Shown here piece by piece: positions 25,244 through 35,939 of a stretch of DNA of 64,000 nucleotides. The stretch's first letter is position 1. Every line of letters starts with the position of its first letter. The DNA is from Sisyra terminalis (lineage: Eukaryota; Arthropoda; Insecta; Neuroptera; Sisyridae). Position numbers and translations under genes: made by a program. The stretch is taken from the NCBI GenBank assembly GCA_958496175.1, contig OY292274.1, positions 2,604,001 through 2,668,000 on the forward strand. Reading direction: 5' to 3'. The notes below the pieces were generated by a model that saw nothing but the letters and a program-made list of their open reading frames with translations, was not told the DNA's origin and did no database searches.

Positions 25244-26806
25244 ACTACCTAATGCCCGCAATTTCGTTTGCGTAACGTAGATGTTGATTATATTTACATT
25301 TTAATTAATCCCATCTCACTGTTTCGATTCCCGAATGAATAATTTTCCCAAAAATATTACTCTCCTACAATATACAACACTACCGCGAAATTTGAATTAC
25401 TACGATTGTACAAAACCCAGTTCCTCCATAAACAAATATAACCATTGTGTAACTATACTTATTATTAAAATATCTGAATTTCAATTATACAATTAAACCA
25501 TATTGGATAGTCTGGAGTTCACCATACACAATTTGGCGTATGCCTTTTGCTTTGGAAGAGTATTTTTAATATAATTTATCAGTATGACTTATCATATATT
25601 TAACATTCAAAACAATCCCCCGTCCCGTTTAAGTTATCATTCTTTCTCTGTCGATAGGAGCCACTAACTTAAGTTCACAAGAATGCAGGTAAGTATTTTC
25701 TTGTAGCTCGCCAAATTTCTGAGGGTACTCGCTCCCTAATGTACTTATTTGTGAACACGTATTTCGGATTTTCAGGTTTACAATATGTGAAAGCCAAAGA
25801 ATTTAATGCTCACTTATGAACTTAACTTTTCAGGTATATAGATCGGAGTTTAAATTTTTAAGCAGACCCTAAGTTTTTGTTTCTAATAATTAATCAATTC
25901 TTTTTTATATTAAGCAGTAATAACATTTCTCTTTTAACGGACTTTGAATATTAAATTTGAAATTTCGGTTGTTTATTAGACGTTATCCTTTATAATCTTT
26001 GCAACCATTTTTCACTCTTTAAAACCCCATTTATATGTCTACATTGTATAAGGAAAAAACTTTCCAAATTTCATCGACAAAAACGTATACTAATATATAA
26101 ATATACAAAGTAAATCGAAAAAAAATATTTTCTTTTTTATTTTGATTATCATGACTAAAAATCTATTTGAATCTGCACGTTTGGACGTTGTACATAAAAA
26201 TTGGGGGATATAGGTAGAAATCGTGGAAATAAATTCGAATAATTTATTTATTTCCAATAAGAGTAATTAGTTTTCAAATGGTTCTAAATACCGAAGAAAA
26301 GTTAGTATGAAAGATTTTAAATTTTACTTGAAAATGAAATATATGACAAAAAATTGCTCCCTTAATACTTTTCAACAGAATATAAAATTGTTCCAGATCA
26401 CAATCATTGGTTCATAAAATAATAGAGTTTGAAAAGTTTGTTAAAAAAACAAGCAAAAATTTAAAATCGCCTATTTGGTATAAGTACTTCATATTAACTT
26501 TCATACTAATTTATAAAATGACGTTATTGAAAATGTTGTTATTAAAATGATATATAAAAACATACTTATATTTTATTTTTAAATATAGGTGAACTATGTT
26601 TTATATTGAACGTTAATCAATCTTTTAGGGTAGGAATTTACAAACAAAAATCGTTAATATTTTCTTATTTAGCGACCCTCAGGTTCTATTAACCACTATT
26701 TAACAGAAATTAAAACAAAAAATTACTGTGAGATTTGAATCCATGGCTTTTAATTACAGCATTATAGCGACAAATATGTAAACAAATGCGCTATTAACAT
26801 AGTTGT

Positions 26807-28373
26807 AAATGGGACATTCCATGTGAAATAGGAAATTGACTTGAAATTAATAATTTCTCTTATTATTTTAAATTTAGCCCTTACTTATAATAAAAATTAT
26901 AAATTTTACTAATATCAAAAGAATGTTTTCTAAAACGATAAAAAATCGATTTTTTGGTTTGGTAACATTCGAGTACAAGTTAGTACATCTATCCATGGGA
27001 AATGTTCCTGTCAGCATCATTGGTTTTAACCATCTAATAAATTTCAGCAAGTTTATCATTATATTCAAAAGAACAATAACATTATAAACAAAAGGACTAC
27101 GATTTGTTTAATCGAAAAGGTACGTTAGTTTTTGTATATTTCGTGTTTTAATATAAGATAATTACATGCCCCGCCAGTTACACAAAAAGATACAAAAGTT
27201 GTTTTTTTAAAATCAAACCGTCCTAATTCATTTTTTTTCTAGGTAAAAATAAAATAAACATGTCTTAAATAATTTAAACTTCTTATGATTGTTAAAAAGT
27301 CTATATTATAGTCTCTAGGTTCTTTTAGAATATGTATCACCAGTCACATGTGACTGGTGGGACTATAACTTATAGCCAATACATGATGGAATTTTTTTTG
27401 AATTGGATAGAATTGGATAAATGATAGAATTGGAGTTTTTTTTTTGCTTCTGGTCATGGTAAAGGAGCAGTTGATGGTATCGGAGCAATAGCAAAACGAA
27501 CTCTTTGGTCTGCTATTATGACATGAAAAGCAGTAATTAAAATAGTAAAGATTGCCACGACTATTTAGTGTTAAAAGGTGTCAATAGGTTCCATTTTTTC
27601 TTTGTTGGAAACAATGGCATAACAATAAAAAATTCCATGTATTAGAAAACACCATTATTATAAAGCAGATGACAATAAAAGCATTAGTTATTATTTGACG
27701 GCAACATCATCAGAGTTCAATAATGTAAGACACTGGACTTTATTCTTCAAGGATAATAATTGAATAAAAATTAATTTAATGTTTATTCGGAAATTAAAGA
27801 AAAAATTTAAGTCTTAACGATATTCTTGTGTTACCGAAAATATATAAACGTATAGAAATAAATAAAATTCTACCTTAAATCAAAAACCTCTACCAATACG
27901 TTGCCCAATTAACAATACAAAGATAGAAAAAATATAAAAGTGTCATTAACGAAAAATTTTGCTTACACATTTTGTACTTATCCCACCAGTCACAATATTT
28001 TTTTTTAATTTCTTCTACGTAAGTAATTAGTCTAATACTTGATGAAAATGAAATAATGTGAGATAAACATAGTAGAAGAAAGAAAATCTCTATTGAAAAT
28101 TTAGTAGTCGAACTGAAATTTGTCTTTAAGTGCACCATAGTAAGAGAGACGGATTTTTTGGTGTCTTACTAGTCACACTAATTCAAGTGACAATTACAAG
28201 AAACTTAGAAAAAAAAAGATTTTTTTTATTAAGTGATGTTGTTAATTGGTTATTTTTTTATAAAATGAGATACATATTATGATTATACTAGTTTCAATCA
28301 TCTAATTATAGCTCATAATTAGTCGAAATTCAAAGTCAAATGTTCCCACCAGTCATCATGGAATGCCCCAAAT
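26807..28373. mobile_element. 1.56-kb TIR element with 4-bp duplication AAAT
   Basis: Element 26811-28369 has ends GGGACATTCCATGTGA and, in reverse complement, GGGGCATTCCATGATGA. It is flanked by AAAT (26807-26810 and 28370-28373), and removing it restores GTTGTAAATATTATTTTG as in related Helitrons. Inside, CCACCAGTCAC-type motifs recur (27338-27359 as a perfect 22-bp palindrome of half-site CACCAGTCACA; about 27982; about 28346). Open frames are short and match no transposase I know. The superfamily is not assigned. Confidence 0.8.
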
Positions 28374-28401
28374 ATTATTTTGTAACTTTAATGTTTTGTT
28401 A

Positions 28402-28642
28402 AGCGCACGGGCTCAAGTGTACTTTAGCACACCCACAATCTGACAACGTTGCATTTTAGACTTTGTTTTTAATTTAATTCGCGACATTGTTGTTAATTCA
28501 ATTCTAATATGGTATAATTCTCTCTTTGGTGGCTCAATTTTCATTATGGACCGATTTAGTCGCGAATTAAATTAAAAACAAAGTCGAAAATGCAACATTG
28601 TCAGATTGTGGGTGTGCTAAAGTACACATGAGCCAGCGCACG
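28402..28642. mobile_element. 225-bp palindromic MITE with 8-bp duplication
   Basis: Element 28410-28634 has arms GGCTCAAGTGTACTTTAGCA and its near-complement at the right end, then AAAATGCAAC and AATTTAATTCGCGA motifs. The 8-bp duplication AGCGCACG lies at 28402-28409 and 28635-28642. A sibling lies at 47691-47890. The whole element is nearly one hairpin. TSD length suggests the hAT or another 8-bp superfamily. Confidence 0.9.
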
Positions 28643-28875
28643 CTAGAATAACTCGTAGATGATAGAATTTTTTCGTACTTACTTGAGACTTATCGTTATA
28701 TTTTAGTCAATTCACACAATATCTTTATTAAGGGTAGCCTAAATGTTATTCTGATATATAAATTATATTATTGTAAAGTTTCATTTAAATTCTTTTAGTA
28801 GTTTTTGCGTGAAAGAGTAACAAAGCTCCATACATCCATTCTTACAAACTATCACGTTTATAATATTAGTAAGGA

Positions 28876-30079
28876 TTTTAAGAAGTTTGAATTTTTATCA
28901 AACTAGTAAAAAATTTCTAATTCATCGATTACAGAAAATTGTTTTCATTTTATTAGCATATTTCAATAATATCAAAGTGCAAACAACCTTCAAGGTTTTT
29001 TAAATATTTACATTGATTTGAAAAAATGTCAAATGTTAGAAATTTGTTTTTAAATTCCGAATCGATTAAGCTTTTTTTCTTCAATAAAACAAACTTTAAC
29101 GTATCCTGTATTGTCTTCTAATTGAAAAATCATAAAGCTAAACTCTAGAACTTTAAAAACGCAATGAAGCAAAGAAAATTTACACATTCTTCTCTCTCAC
29201 GTTATTTTTTTCCAACAAATTATTCAAAATTATCGTCGTTGTTTTTTTTTAAAAGTAAATGAGGAAATTTTCCGGTTCAAATACTTTTAAAAGCATTTAT
29301 TTGCCAGGAAGCAATCAAATACAACACGGTTACTGATCGCTGATGATTAATGGTAGAAGTACCGGATAAAAAAAAGCAGTTATTTTTCCATCATGATTTC
29401 CATTTTTCAAAACATTTATTTTCAGAATTTTCCACTCTTCTGCAACTTAGTAAGCCAACAAAAATAAGAATAAATAAGCTTTTATTGATACATATGCTAT
29501 TATAAATTCTAAAATAAGATGGAGCAAACTGCTGATATTTCCGGAAACAAATAATATAATAATTCATAGAAGCCGGTGATATTTTTGATGTAAAATTCGA
29601 TTACTAAGCATTTCATATTTGATTCTCAAAGGAAAAGTGATGAGTGTTTAAGTCTTTGGTCTACTTAACTTAATTATCTATAATAATATTGCATGTGAAA
29701 GGTTTAAAAGGGTTTCCCACGTAAATTTTAACGTAAGAATTATAGCACTCAACGTTTTGCTAAAGCGTCTATAAGATTTTAAGTTGTAATATTTTATAAG
29801 ACACTCCGCAATAATTCAAATACTCGCATTACCCAAATCTACTGATAGAAACCTGTTTTAAACAAAAATATTAGTTCCAATAAAATGTTCTTCCTTATAA
29901 CATAAGTGTTTAATTATAACCTATTTAATAATATAAATCAATCAAATTTTGAGGTGATTGTTCGAATTTTTATGGAAAAAAATCCGAAATTACAGTATTG
30001 CAAATGAATAACATTAATTCATATTCAATAATTGAATGATACAACTCAGCTAGAAAATACATTAAGATTGCCCAGGATA
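28876..30079. other. AT-rich non-coding DNA, no feature recognised
   Basis: Nothing recognised beyond ordinary AT-rich intron-like sequence. Confidence 0.5.
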
Positions 30080-30530
30080 TGCATCTAGACCTCGTTGGGT
30101 CCCAATGAGACTTAATACGGCATGTTCAATAAGGAAATCCTTATTAAGACTACATAAGAATCCAACTGGGAAATTCTAATGGAAAAAAATACAAAATGCC
30201 AGTTTTCCCCAATTTCCCGATCGGACCACAGTGGACAAACTCAACGAGGAAATTAAAGTTATTGTCAGTTTTTCCTAATTGGGTTCCCACCAAGGATAAG
30301 ACCACCAAAGTGGGATCTCCATGGATTTCTCCATTGAGGCGCTATTGGGAATGTACAATTGGCGTCGGACAAGGACATTCCAAGCTGTGGTTTCACTAGG
30401 AAAGACCAATAAAGGCCTAACAGGGCTTACTCGAAAATTTCTAGTCGGGCACAGTTACAAACAGATTTGCTTAGTTTTTATTGATAATTCGAAGAAATTT
30501 AAAACAGAAATTGAAAACTCAGTTTTGAAG
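30080..30530 (+). other. GC-richer unclassified island
   Basis: A block of much higher GC than its surroundings, with reading frames on the plus strand of up to about 70 codons (for example 30196-30399) that show no domain I recognise. Short motifs such as CCCAATTGGG-like and GGGAAATT-like strings recur. There is no splice-site pattern consistent with the receptor. It may be the relic of a transposon coding region; I cannot name it. Confidence 0.35.
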
Positions 30531-31236
30531 TGAAAATTTTCTTAATTGTTGATGGATTGGATTGAAATTTGGTGTATTGTAGATTTCAAAGCTAAAAATA
30601 TATTTTTTTATTTTAAGTGATTTTTAATTGAATATCTTTTACAATCAAAAATACTATCTATCCAATATTGTACATGATAATCACTGATAATGAACATTAA
30701 ATTTGGAAAATTTTCATATTCGTAAAAAATGGATGTTTTACTAATAAAGTAATAGACAAAGGTATATTTGTCGACAAAGAATACAAACAGTAATGAAACA
30801 ATCATTATTCCAACTTTAAAATAACTGATTGTTGTCATTTGTTTCAACTGCTATTTTGATTTTATTTAACTTCCAATTTTTATCATTTGTCAGTGTTATT
30901 TTGTGAATATTTCACGGGTTGTTACTGGTATATATAAATGATTTACTAATAAAATACATGAATATTTTTTATTTAGGATGCTTGCATAGTAACACTATTG
31001 ACAACTTGTTAATCATCAAAAATTAGCGAATTCAGGCGAAATTTTGGGATCGTCTCAAAACCATGATTCCATATACGTAAGAATGAATAGATTTCAAATT
31101 CACTAGGGCAGAGAGATACTATACGCATTTTTTTAAGTTGTACATCAACAACTGGAGAAAAGTTCAAGTTTCAAAGTTGAAGTATAATATAAATCGACTT
31201 AGAAATTTTTTAAGACAAAAACATTTGCAAGCATTT

Positions 31237-32302
31237 ATGCTCATTAGGGTGTCCGTTATTTCCCAAATTGATTTTTTACAGCGATCGCCCCATGAATTTT
31301 TAGTTTAAGATATAAAAAAAATGATCCAATACAATTAAGCTCTTAATTTCTAGATTAAACCGTGCCGGAATCATGTTACTTTTACCATTTAAATAACAAG
31401 GGATTATTAGACTTTTTACTTTTATTTTTTTTTCTCCGAAACAAATGGATGAAAAGATTTAAGGTCAAATTATTCTGAAGTAAAATTTAACGCTCTACAA
31501 AAAAGGTCTCCTATGAATTTTCGATAAATCACTACATTTAAAGTTATTCAACATTTAACTTGTGCCTAATATAAATCTTGCAATATTTTCAACTTTTTAC
31601 TTTTTTTAACTATAAAGCCATTGAAAGAGAAGATAAAAATTATTATCATTAGAGCGCCAGTGATTATTTGTGTTAATTTTATGGCTTGAATTGAAAATTA
31701 AACAAAAAAATCATTTTTTGACAATTAAAACAGGTGACATAAGATCCGAATTCGCTATAGCCGTGAAATTCAATTTATCCAGGATAAATTTTCGAACTTT
31801 AATCAATATTTTGTACCTATGAAGTGAATTTCATACTATTTAATGAGACTATCGACAAAAGTTCAATTAAAATTCAAATTTTTATCATTTCACTTGACGC
31901 CATCTATGAGAAATTTCTCAGAACTTGTAGTCAACATCATTTTTATTGAGCCTATAGTCGATTGATTTGTCGTTAAAAAGTTAAATGTTGAATAACTTTT
32001 AATGGAGTGATTTAATCAAAAATTCATAGGAGACCTTTTTGTAGAGCGTTAAATTTTACGTTAGAATAGTTTAACCTTAAATCTTTCTATCCATTTGTTT
32101 CTGAGAAAAAAAATGAAAAGTAAAAAGTCAAATAATCCCATGTTATTTAAATGGTAAAAGTAACATGATTCCGGCACGGTTTAATCCAGAAATTAAGAGA
32201 TTAATTGTGTTAGAGAATTTTTTTTATATCTTAAACTAAAAATTCATGGGGCGATCGCTGTAAAAAATCAATTTGGGAAATAACGGACACCCTAATGCTC
32301 AT
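31237..32302. mobile_element. foldback element FB3 with 8-bp target duplication
   Basis: Element 31245-32294 (1,050 bp) begins TAGGGTGTCCGTTATTTCCC and ends with its exact inverted form. The 8-bp direct repeat ATGCTCAT flanks it (31237-31244, 32295-32302). The arms are about 315 bp each (to about 31562 and from about 31979) with a 415-bp AT-rich centre. TAGGGTG ends and 8-bp duplications fit the hAT superfamily. Internal landmarks (CTCTTAAT, ATTTAAATAACA, CTACAAAAAAGGTCTCC, AAAGTTATTCAA) are shared in order with FB1 and FB2. Confidence 0.92.
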
Positions 32303-32899
32303 GGCGTGTGAAAAAGATATCCTAAGTAACGTTGAAAATAATAGAGTAGCTGATATAAAGAGAGAAAACAGTAAAATATTAAAGTCCTATTTTAATTAAT
32401 AATATTTATGTAATTATTTTTATTTTCTTAATTTTAATTTTTGTTGCAATTATGAAAAAAACTCTGTTTCATTATTTTAATAAATTTGATTTTTAAATTA
32501 ATACTGTACTTTTTTTGATTTTTTTTTAATTTTAATATTGTAGGTCTACGTTACCGATGTTTCCCGGGACTAAATGTGTTTCCAGTCCAGCCCTGTCTCT
32601 AAAGTTATGAACTAAATAATTTAAAATTATGACTCAGTTATTAAACTTCTGTAGGTATCTGCTGAGTTATGAACTCCGTTTCATATTTTATGGTGGAGAG
32701 AAAATAGAATAAAATTTGTCATGTTTTCTAAGCAAGTTACATTTTTAGTCGGCAAATTGAGAAAGTAGAGCTTTACACGAATAAAAATTTGTCGTTGCCG
32801 GATAGTGTCTCTGTTCTTACGTTGAGGATTTCACGTAATATTTTTCGTAAAACTAATCCGTGATTTATGTTACGGTAATGATAAGAAAGGAAGACTTAC
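32303..32899. other. intron 3 start of the GABA-B receptor gene
   Basis: Non-coding. On the minus strand the GTAAGT donor at 32899-32894 opens an intron whose acceptor I could not find in the remaining 32.9 kb of the window. Confidence 0.7.
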
Positions 32900-33070
32900 C
32901 GAGATGAAGACTTCCTCAGCTTGTTGCAGAATAGCGATTCGCGACCAACCGAAACGTTGCATGAGTTTTATCCGGGTGGGATTATGTACTGTAGCTGATG
33001 GATGAGTTCGAAACAACGTCGGAAATCGATTTCGATCCGATAATGCCGGGGAACTTGCTCCATAGCAAAG
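32900..33070 (-). CDS. GABA-B-R1: GABA-B receptor subunit 1, exon (Venus-flytrap lobe)
   Basis: A 57-codon exon in phase 0. On the minus strand TTGATTACAG precedes it and GTAAGT follows. The peptide starts [16 protein letters not shown], continues with [17 protein letters not shown] and [18 protein letters not shown]. This matches metabotropic GABA-B receptor subunit 1, a class C GPCR that binds GABA in its extracellular Venus-flytrap domain and signals through Gi/o in neurons. The YGASSPALS segment corresponds to a ligand-pocket strand in vertebrate GBR1 (family knowledge). It joins the 33334-33468 exon as NLVV-LCYG, as in the family. Downstream exons encoding the rest of the domain, the seven membrane helices and the tail are not in the window. 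Confidence 0.95.
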
Positions 33071-33333
33071 CTGTAATCAAATATTCAGTCACTTTTCCAA
33101 TATATGCAAACAATGTTTGCTCCTTTAAGCCGATTGGTTTACTTCAGTAATAACATTATAAATATTCATTCGCATACTTTTCTCCATGGCAAATAAAACA
33201 CCATTTATATTCATATTTAATGTTATTAAAAAGCTCACTTAAATACCAAAGTTCAATTCACTAAGTAAATATTGAACTCAGGACTATCAAATTAAAATTG
33301 CGCTACGTGAACAGAATTATTTAATTTACTTAC

Positions 33334-33468
33334 CACGACAAGATTCCACATTTTTGCAGCTTCCGCGACGGTCGTGCACACAGTGCTACATCCCGCTAGT
33401 AGCATCAACTTTTGCGGGGGGTTGTATAGTAAATTGTACATCACACTCGCCCCCAAACCGGGTTCACA
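33334..33468 (-). CDS. GABA-B-R1: GABA-B receptor subunit 1, exon (Venus-flytrap lobe)
   Basis: A 45-codon phase-0 exon, preceded on the minus strand by ATTAATTTTCAG and followed by GTAAGT. The peptide begins CEPGLGASVMYNLLY and contains the hallmark LMLLAGCSTVCTTVAEAAKM, then WNLVV. The serine of the GCS motif lies where vertebrate GBR1 has a GABA-contacting serine (inference by family alignment). The preceding exon ends in SNDSE, giving the family string NDSECEPG. The downstream intron is only 263 bp; the upstream intron spans 33469-49034 and holds the heat-shock promoter, LINE fragments and a mariner element. Confidence 0.97.
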
Positions 33469-33470
33469 CT

Positions 33471-34840
33471 GAAAATTAATAATATGCACATTTATTTCAT
33501 TCTAAATAACAAAACTAAACAAAGTTAAAACTCGTAATTCGTAAAACGAATTTACTCAGTAAGTATACGAGGAAAATGTTAATTTCAATTACAAAAATGA
33601 AAACGTTTCATTTCAAAGACACTCATTTACATTAGAAACAAAAAAAAACATAAATTGAATTACTCTTAAACTTGTTATTTAAATATTTTGTTTTTAAAAA
33701 AAATAATTCAGATTTTCTTCGTGCAATAAAATAAAATTAGCGACAAAAACAAGAACCTTTTTTGGCCATTAATATTTCCTTTCAACCTAGTATATCAGTG
33801 TCAGTGATTTGATATATACCTAACCGTAATATCTTGCCACAACATTGTCAAGCTAAAGTAAGCAATATTGTTATATTTCGACGCGTATCAATAAAGCTTA
33901 TTTGGTTCAGTGAACGTTGATTACACATTTACATTAGCAAAGGATCATATCTGCAACAAGGATCTAATTTAAAGATAATAAAGGTTATATCAAACATGCT
34001 TTAACACTTAACTTATGCTCTACAAGTTTTGATTTATCTAATTGAACCGTAGTATTTAACATGTCAAATATACAAATAAACGAACATCCATGTAAGGTTT
34101 ACATGAAAAAATGTATTACTTAAATATGATATCTAAATTTGACAGCATTTATCCAAACTAAAATTAACCGTCAGAAATTAATAAAAACGTAAATTAAATC
34201 AGGCCTTAAAACTGAATTTTAAGATTTGCAAAATAAATTAACGATACATTTTCCCTAAGGTGTTATAAGCTCCGAAATGTTTATAACTACCTTATTAAAC
34301 ACGTTAGTATATTATTAGACGCCATTAAATTTAATATTGTTTACTTTTTACATTATAAAAAGTTGTATTGATTTTTAAGAAATATATTTTCTGGATAAGG
34401 GTAAAACCTTGTTTATTATCCCTATTACCCTACTTTAGGATAATAGCCTTGATTTGAAACCCATTGAAAATATGTGGAAGTAGCTGAAGAAAAAAGTAGC
34501 TTAAGAGGTGGTCACAACAGAAAAATTACCCTTAGAAAAAATATTAACGTATGGAATTATCATCTACAAATACAGCATATAGTATTGTCCTACATAGACA
34601 GCATACTACGCAGAATGGGATCTTAAATATCAGTAAATGGGCTTACAATTACATATTAAACACTTCAGCTCGCCAGAATTAAGAAGATGTTTACATTTTT
34701 TTTTATGGTAAAAATTTATTTTTAGTAAATATGGCTTTTGGTCACGCTAGTTAGTAATAAGCGTAATAAATAAAATTTGTACAGGAAAGTTACACCCAAT
34801 CAAAAATATGAACCCAAAATAAAATAGATCTTACTTTAGG
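33471..34840. other. intron 1 of the GABA-B receptor gene, no other feature
   Basis: AT-rich. No repeat family member or gene recognised. It lies between the receptor exon and the heat-shock-type promoter. Confidence 0.6.
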
Positions 34841-34904
34841 TTTTATACAAAACCTATAGCGCGTCTATTAATATGACCAGAGACTGTAATAATACTGTAA
34901 CAGA

Positions 34905-35330
34905 AAGGGACAAAGTCTGTCTCTCTCTTTGTGCCATGCCAGCACGCGATTGGCTGAGTGATTTCTTTCTCTCTCCCACCGATGCGAATGCACATATAGA
35001 TTGTTCTAGAAACATCTAGTAAGTGATGGAACATTAACGAACAATGGAGTACATTCTAGAATGTTGGGTTGCGGGTATATAAGGAGCTCAGCTCAAGCCA
35101 AAACAGTTCTGTATCAGAGTTCTGTATCGAAGTTCTCTTTGAATTTCCGTTACAACAAAGCGATTACCAGGTGATTATTAGTGTGATTTGAATTAAAAGT
35201 GATTATTGTAATTTGAGTGATTGTTTTGACAAGTGTAATTGTGTAATAAAAAGTGTATACAAGTGTAACAAAAAAAGTGATTGTTAAGTGTGAAAGTGAT
35301 TATTTATTTCCAAAAGAAATTAAAGAACGA
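34905..35330 (+). promoter_or_regulatory. hsp70-type heat-shock promoter and leader without a coding sequence
   Basis: CTCTCT blocks (34919-34930, 34966-34977) resemble GAGA-factor sites, and ATTGG is a reverse CCAAT box. Heat-shock elements follow in a 5-bp register: TTCtaGAA (35004-35011), GAAcaTTaacGAA (35029-35041), TTCtaGAAtgTT (35054-35065). A TATATAAGG box is at 35076-35084, about 30 bp before ACAGTTCTG at about 35105, a likely start. The following 200 bp, rich in AAGTG and GTGATT repeats and A runs, look like an insect hsp70 leader. No hsp70 reading frame follows; after about 35340 the sequence turns into Helitron-like and LINE debris. It points opposite to the receptor gene. Activity is inferred from motifs only. 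Confidence 0.75.
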
Positions 35331-35389
35331 ATAACGCCATCTCAATACAGTTTTGAGACGTCACGTTACAATACATTCCCAATCGGTCA

Positions 35390-35700
35390 ATCTATATATT
35401 TATAAAATCGTTCGGCCTGATGTAATGAATGAGAATCAAACTACAGCCAAAACTGCTAATCGCAGAGTCGTAAAATTTGGAAGATACATCCCTTATATGA
35501 CTTATTATAAGCATCCGATACGGACGAATTTTTGAATTTTTTCCACCCCTAACAGGGTGAAATGGGGCGGCAAAGTTAATATGTGGTAACACATACAAAC
35601 CGTCAACAAAAGATATTTCTTTAATAATTAAAGTGCCATTAAATATGATACATTATCGTTAAATAAAATTGAAAAGGTATTCATATCGATTTGAATTTTT
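35390..35700 (+). repeat. diverged Helitron-like fragment
   Basis: ATATTTATAAAATCGTTCGG, ACTTATTATAAGCATCCGAT and CCACCCCTAACAGGGTGAAA echo, in the same order, the middle of the Helitron-like family (AAAATCGTGTA, CCTTATAAGAAGTAGGCATC, CTACCCTAAAAGAGTGAAAA). It is too diverged to place the ends. Confidence 0.45.
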
Positions 35701-35939
35701 CTGTCTGATTTTTAAATATTTACAAATTTTACCGATTTGAATTTTCTATCCCTACAAGAAAAAAATCATTTAAATAAAATTAAAGTGTCAAAGTGTGTAA
35801 TGGAAAAGTGTGTAGGGTGTTATATATATAATTCTTATATTTTTCGGTACATACAAAGTAATTTATTGTTTCAAAATGACAATATTCCAAATTTGCCTAC
35901 TTTTGAAAATTTTTTGTGTCAGTTTGTATATCCCTGCTG

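Larger units (their letters stand above)
25244..28875 (-). mobile_element. Helitron-like copy H7, split by two later insertions
   Basis: On the minus strand it starts at 28875 (TCCTTACTAATATTATAAAC), and runs through TTACTCTTTCACGCAAAAAC, the tRNA-like module (about 26807-26722) and the family body. It ends at 25244 with a decayed terminus (AACGAAATTGCGGG in place of GACGAAGTCGCGGG). Two insertions, 26811-28369 and 28410-28634, interrupt it; without them it would be about 1.84 kb. Copy H9 provides the uninterrupted reference. It is non-autonomous. Confidence 0.85.

Noticed and set aside
35340..35540. Possible hsp70 coding start after the heat-shock leader
   Set aside because: No ATG with an Hsp70 N-terminus follows; the only frame starts at TTG and lies in Helitron-like sequence.
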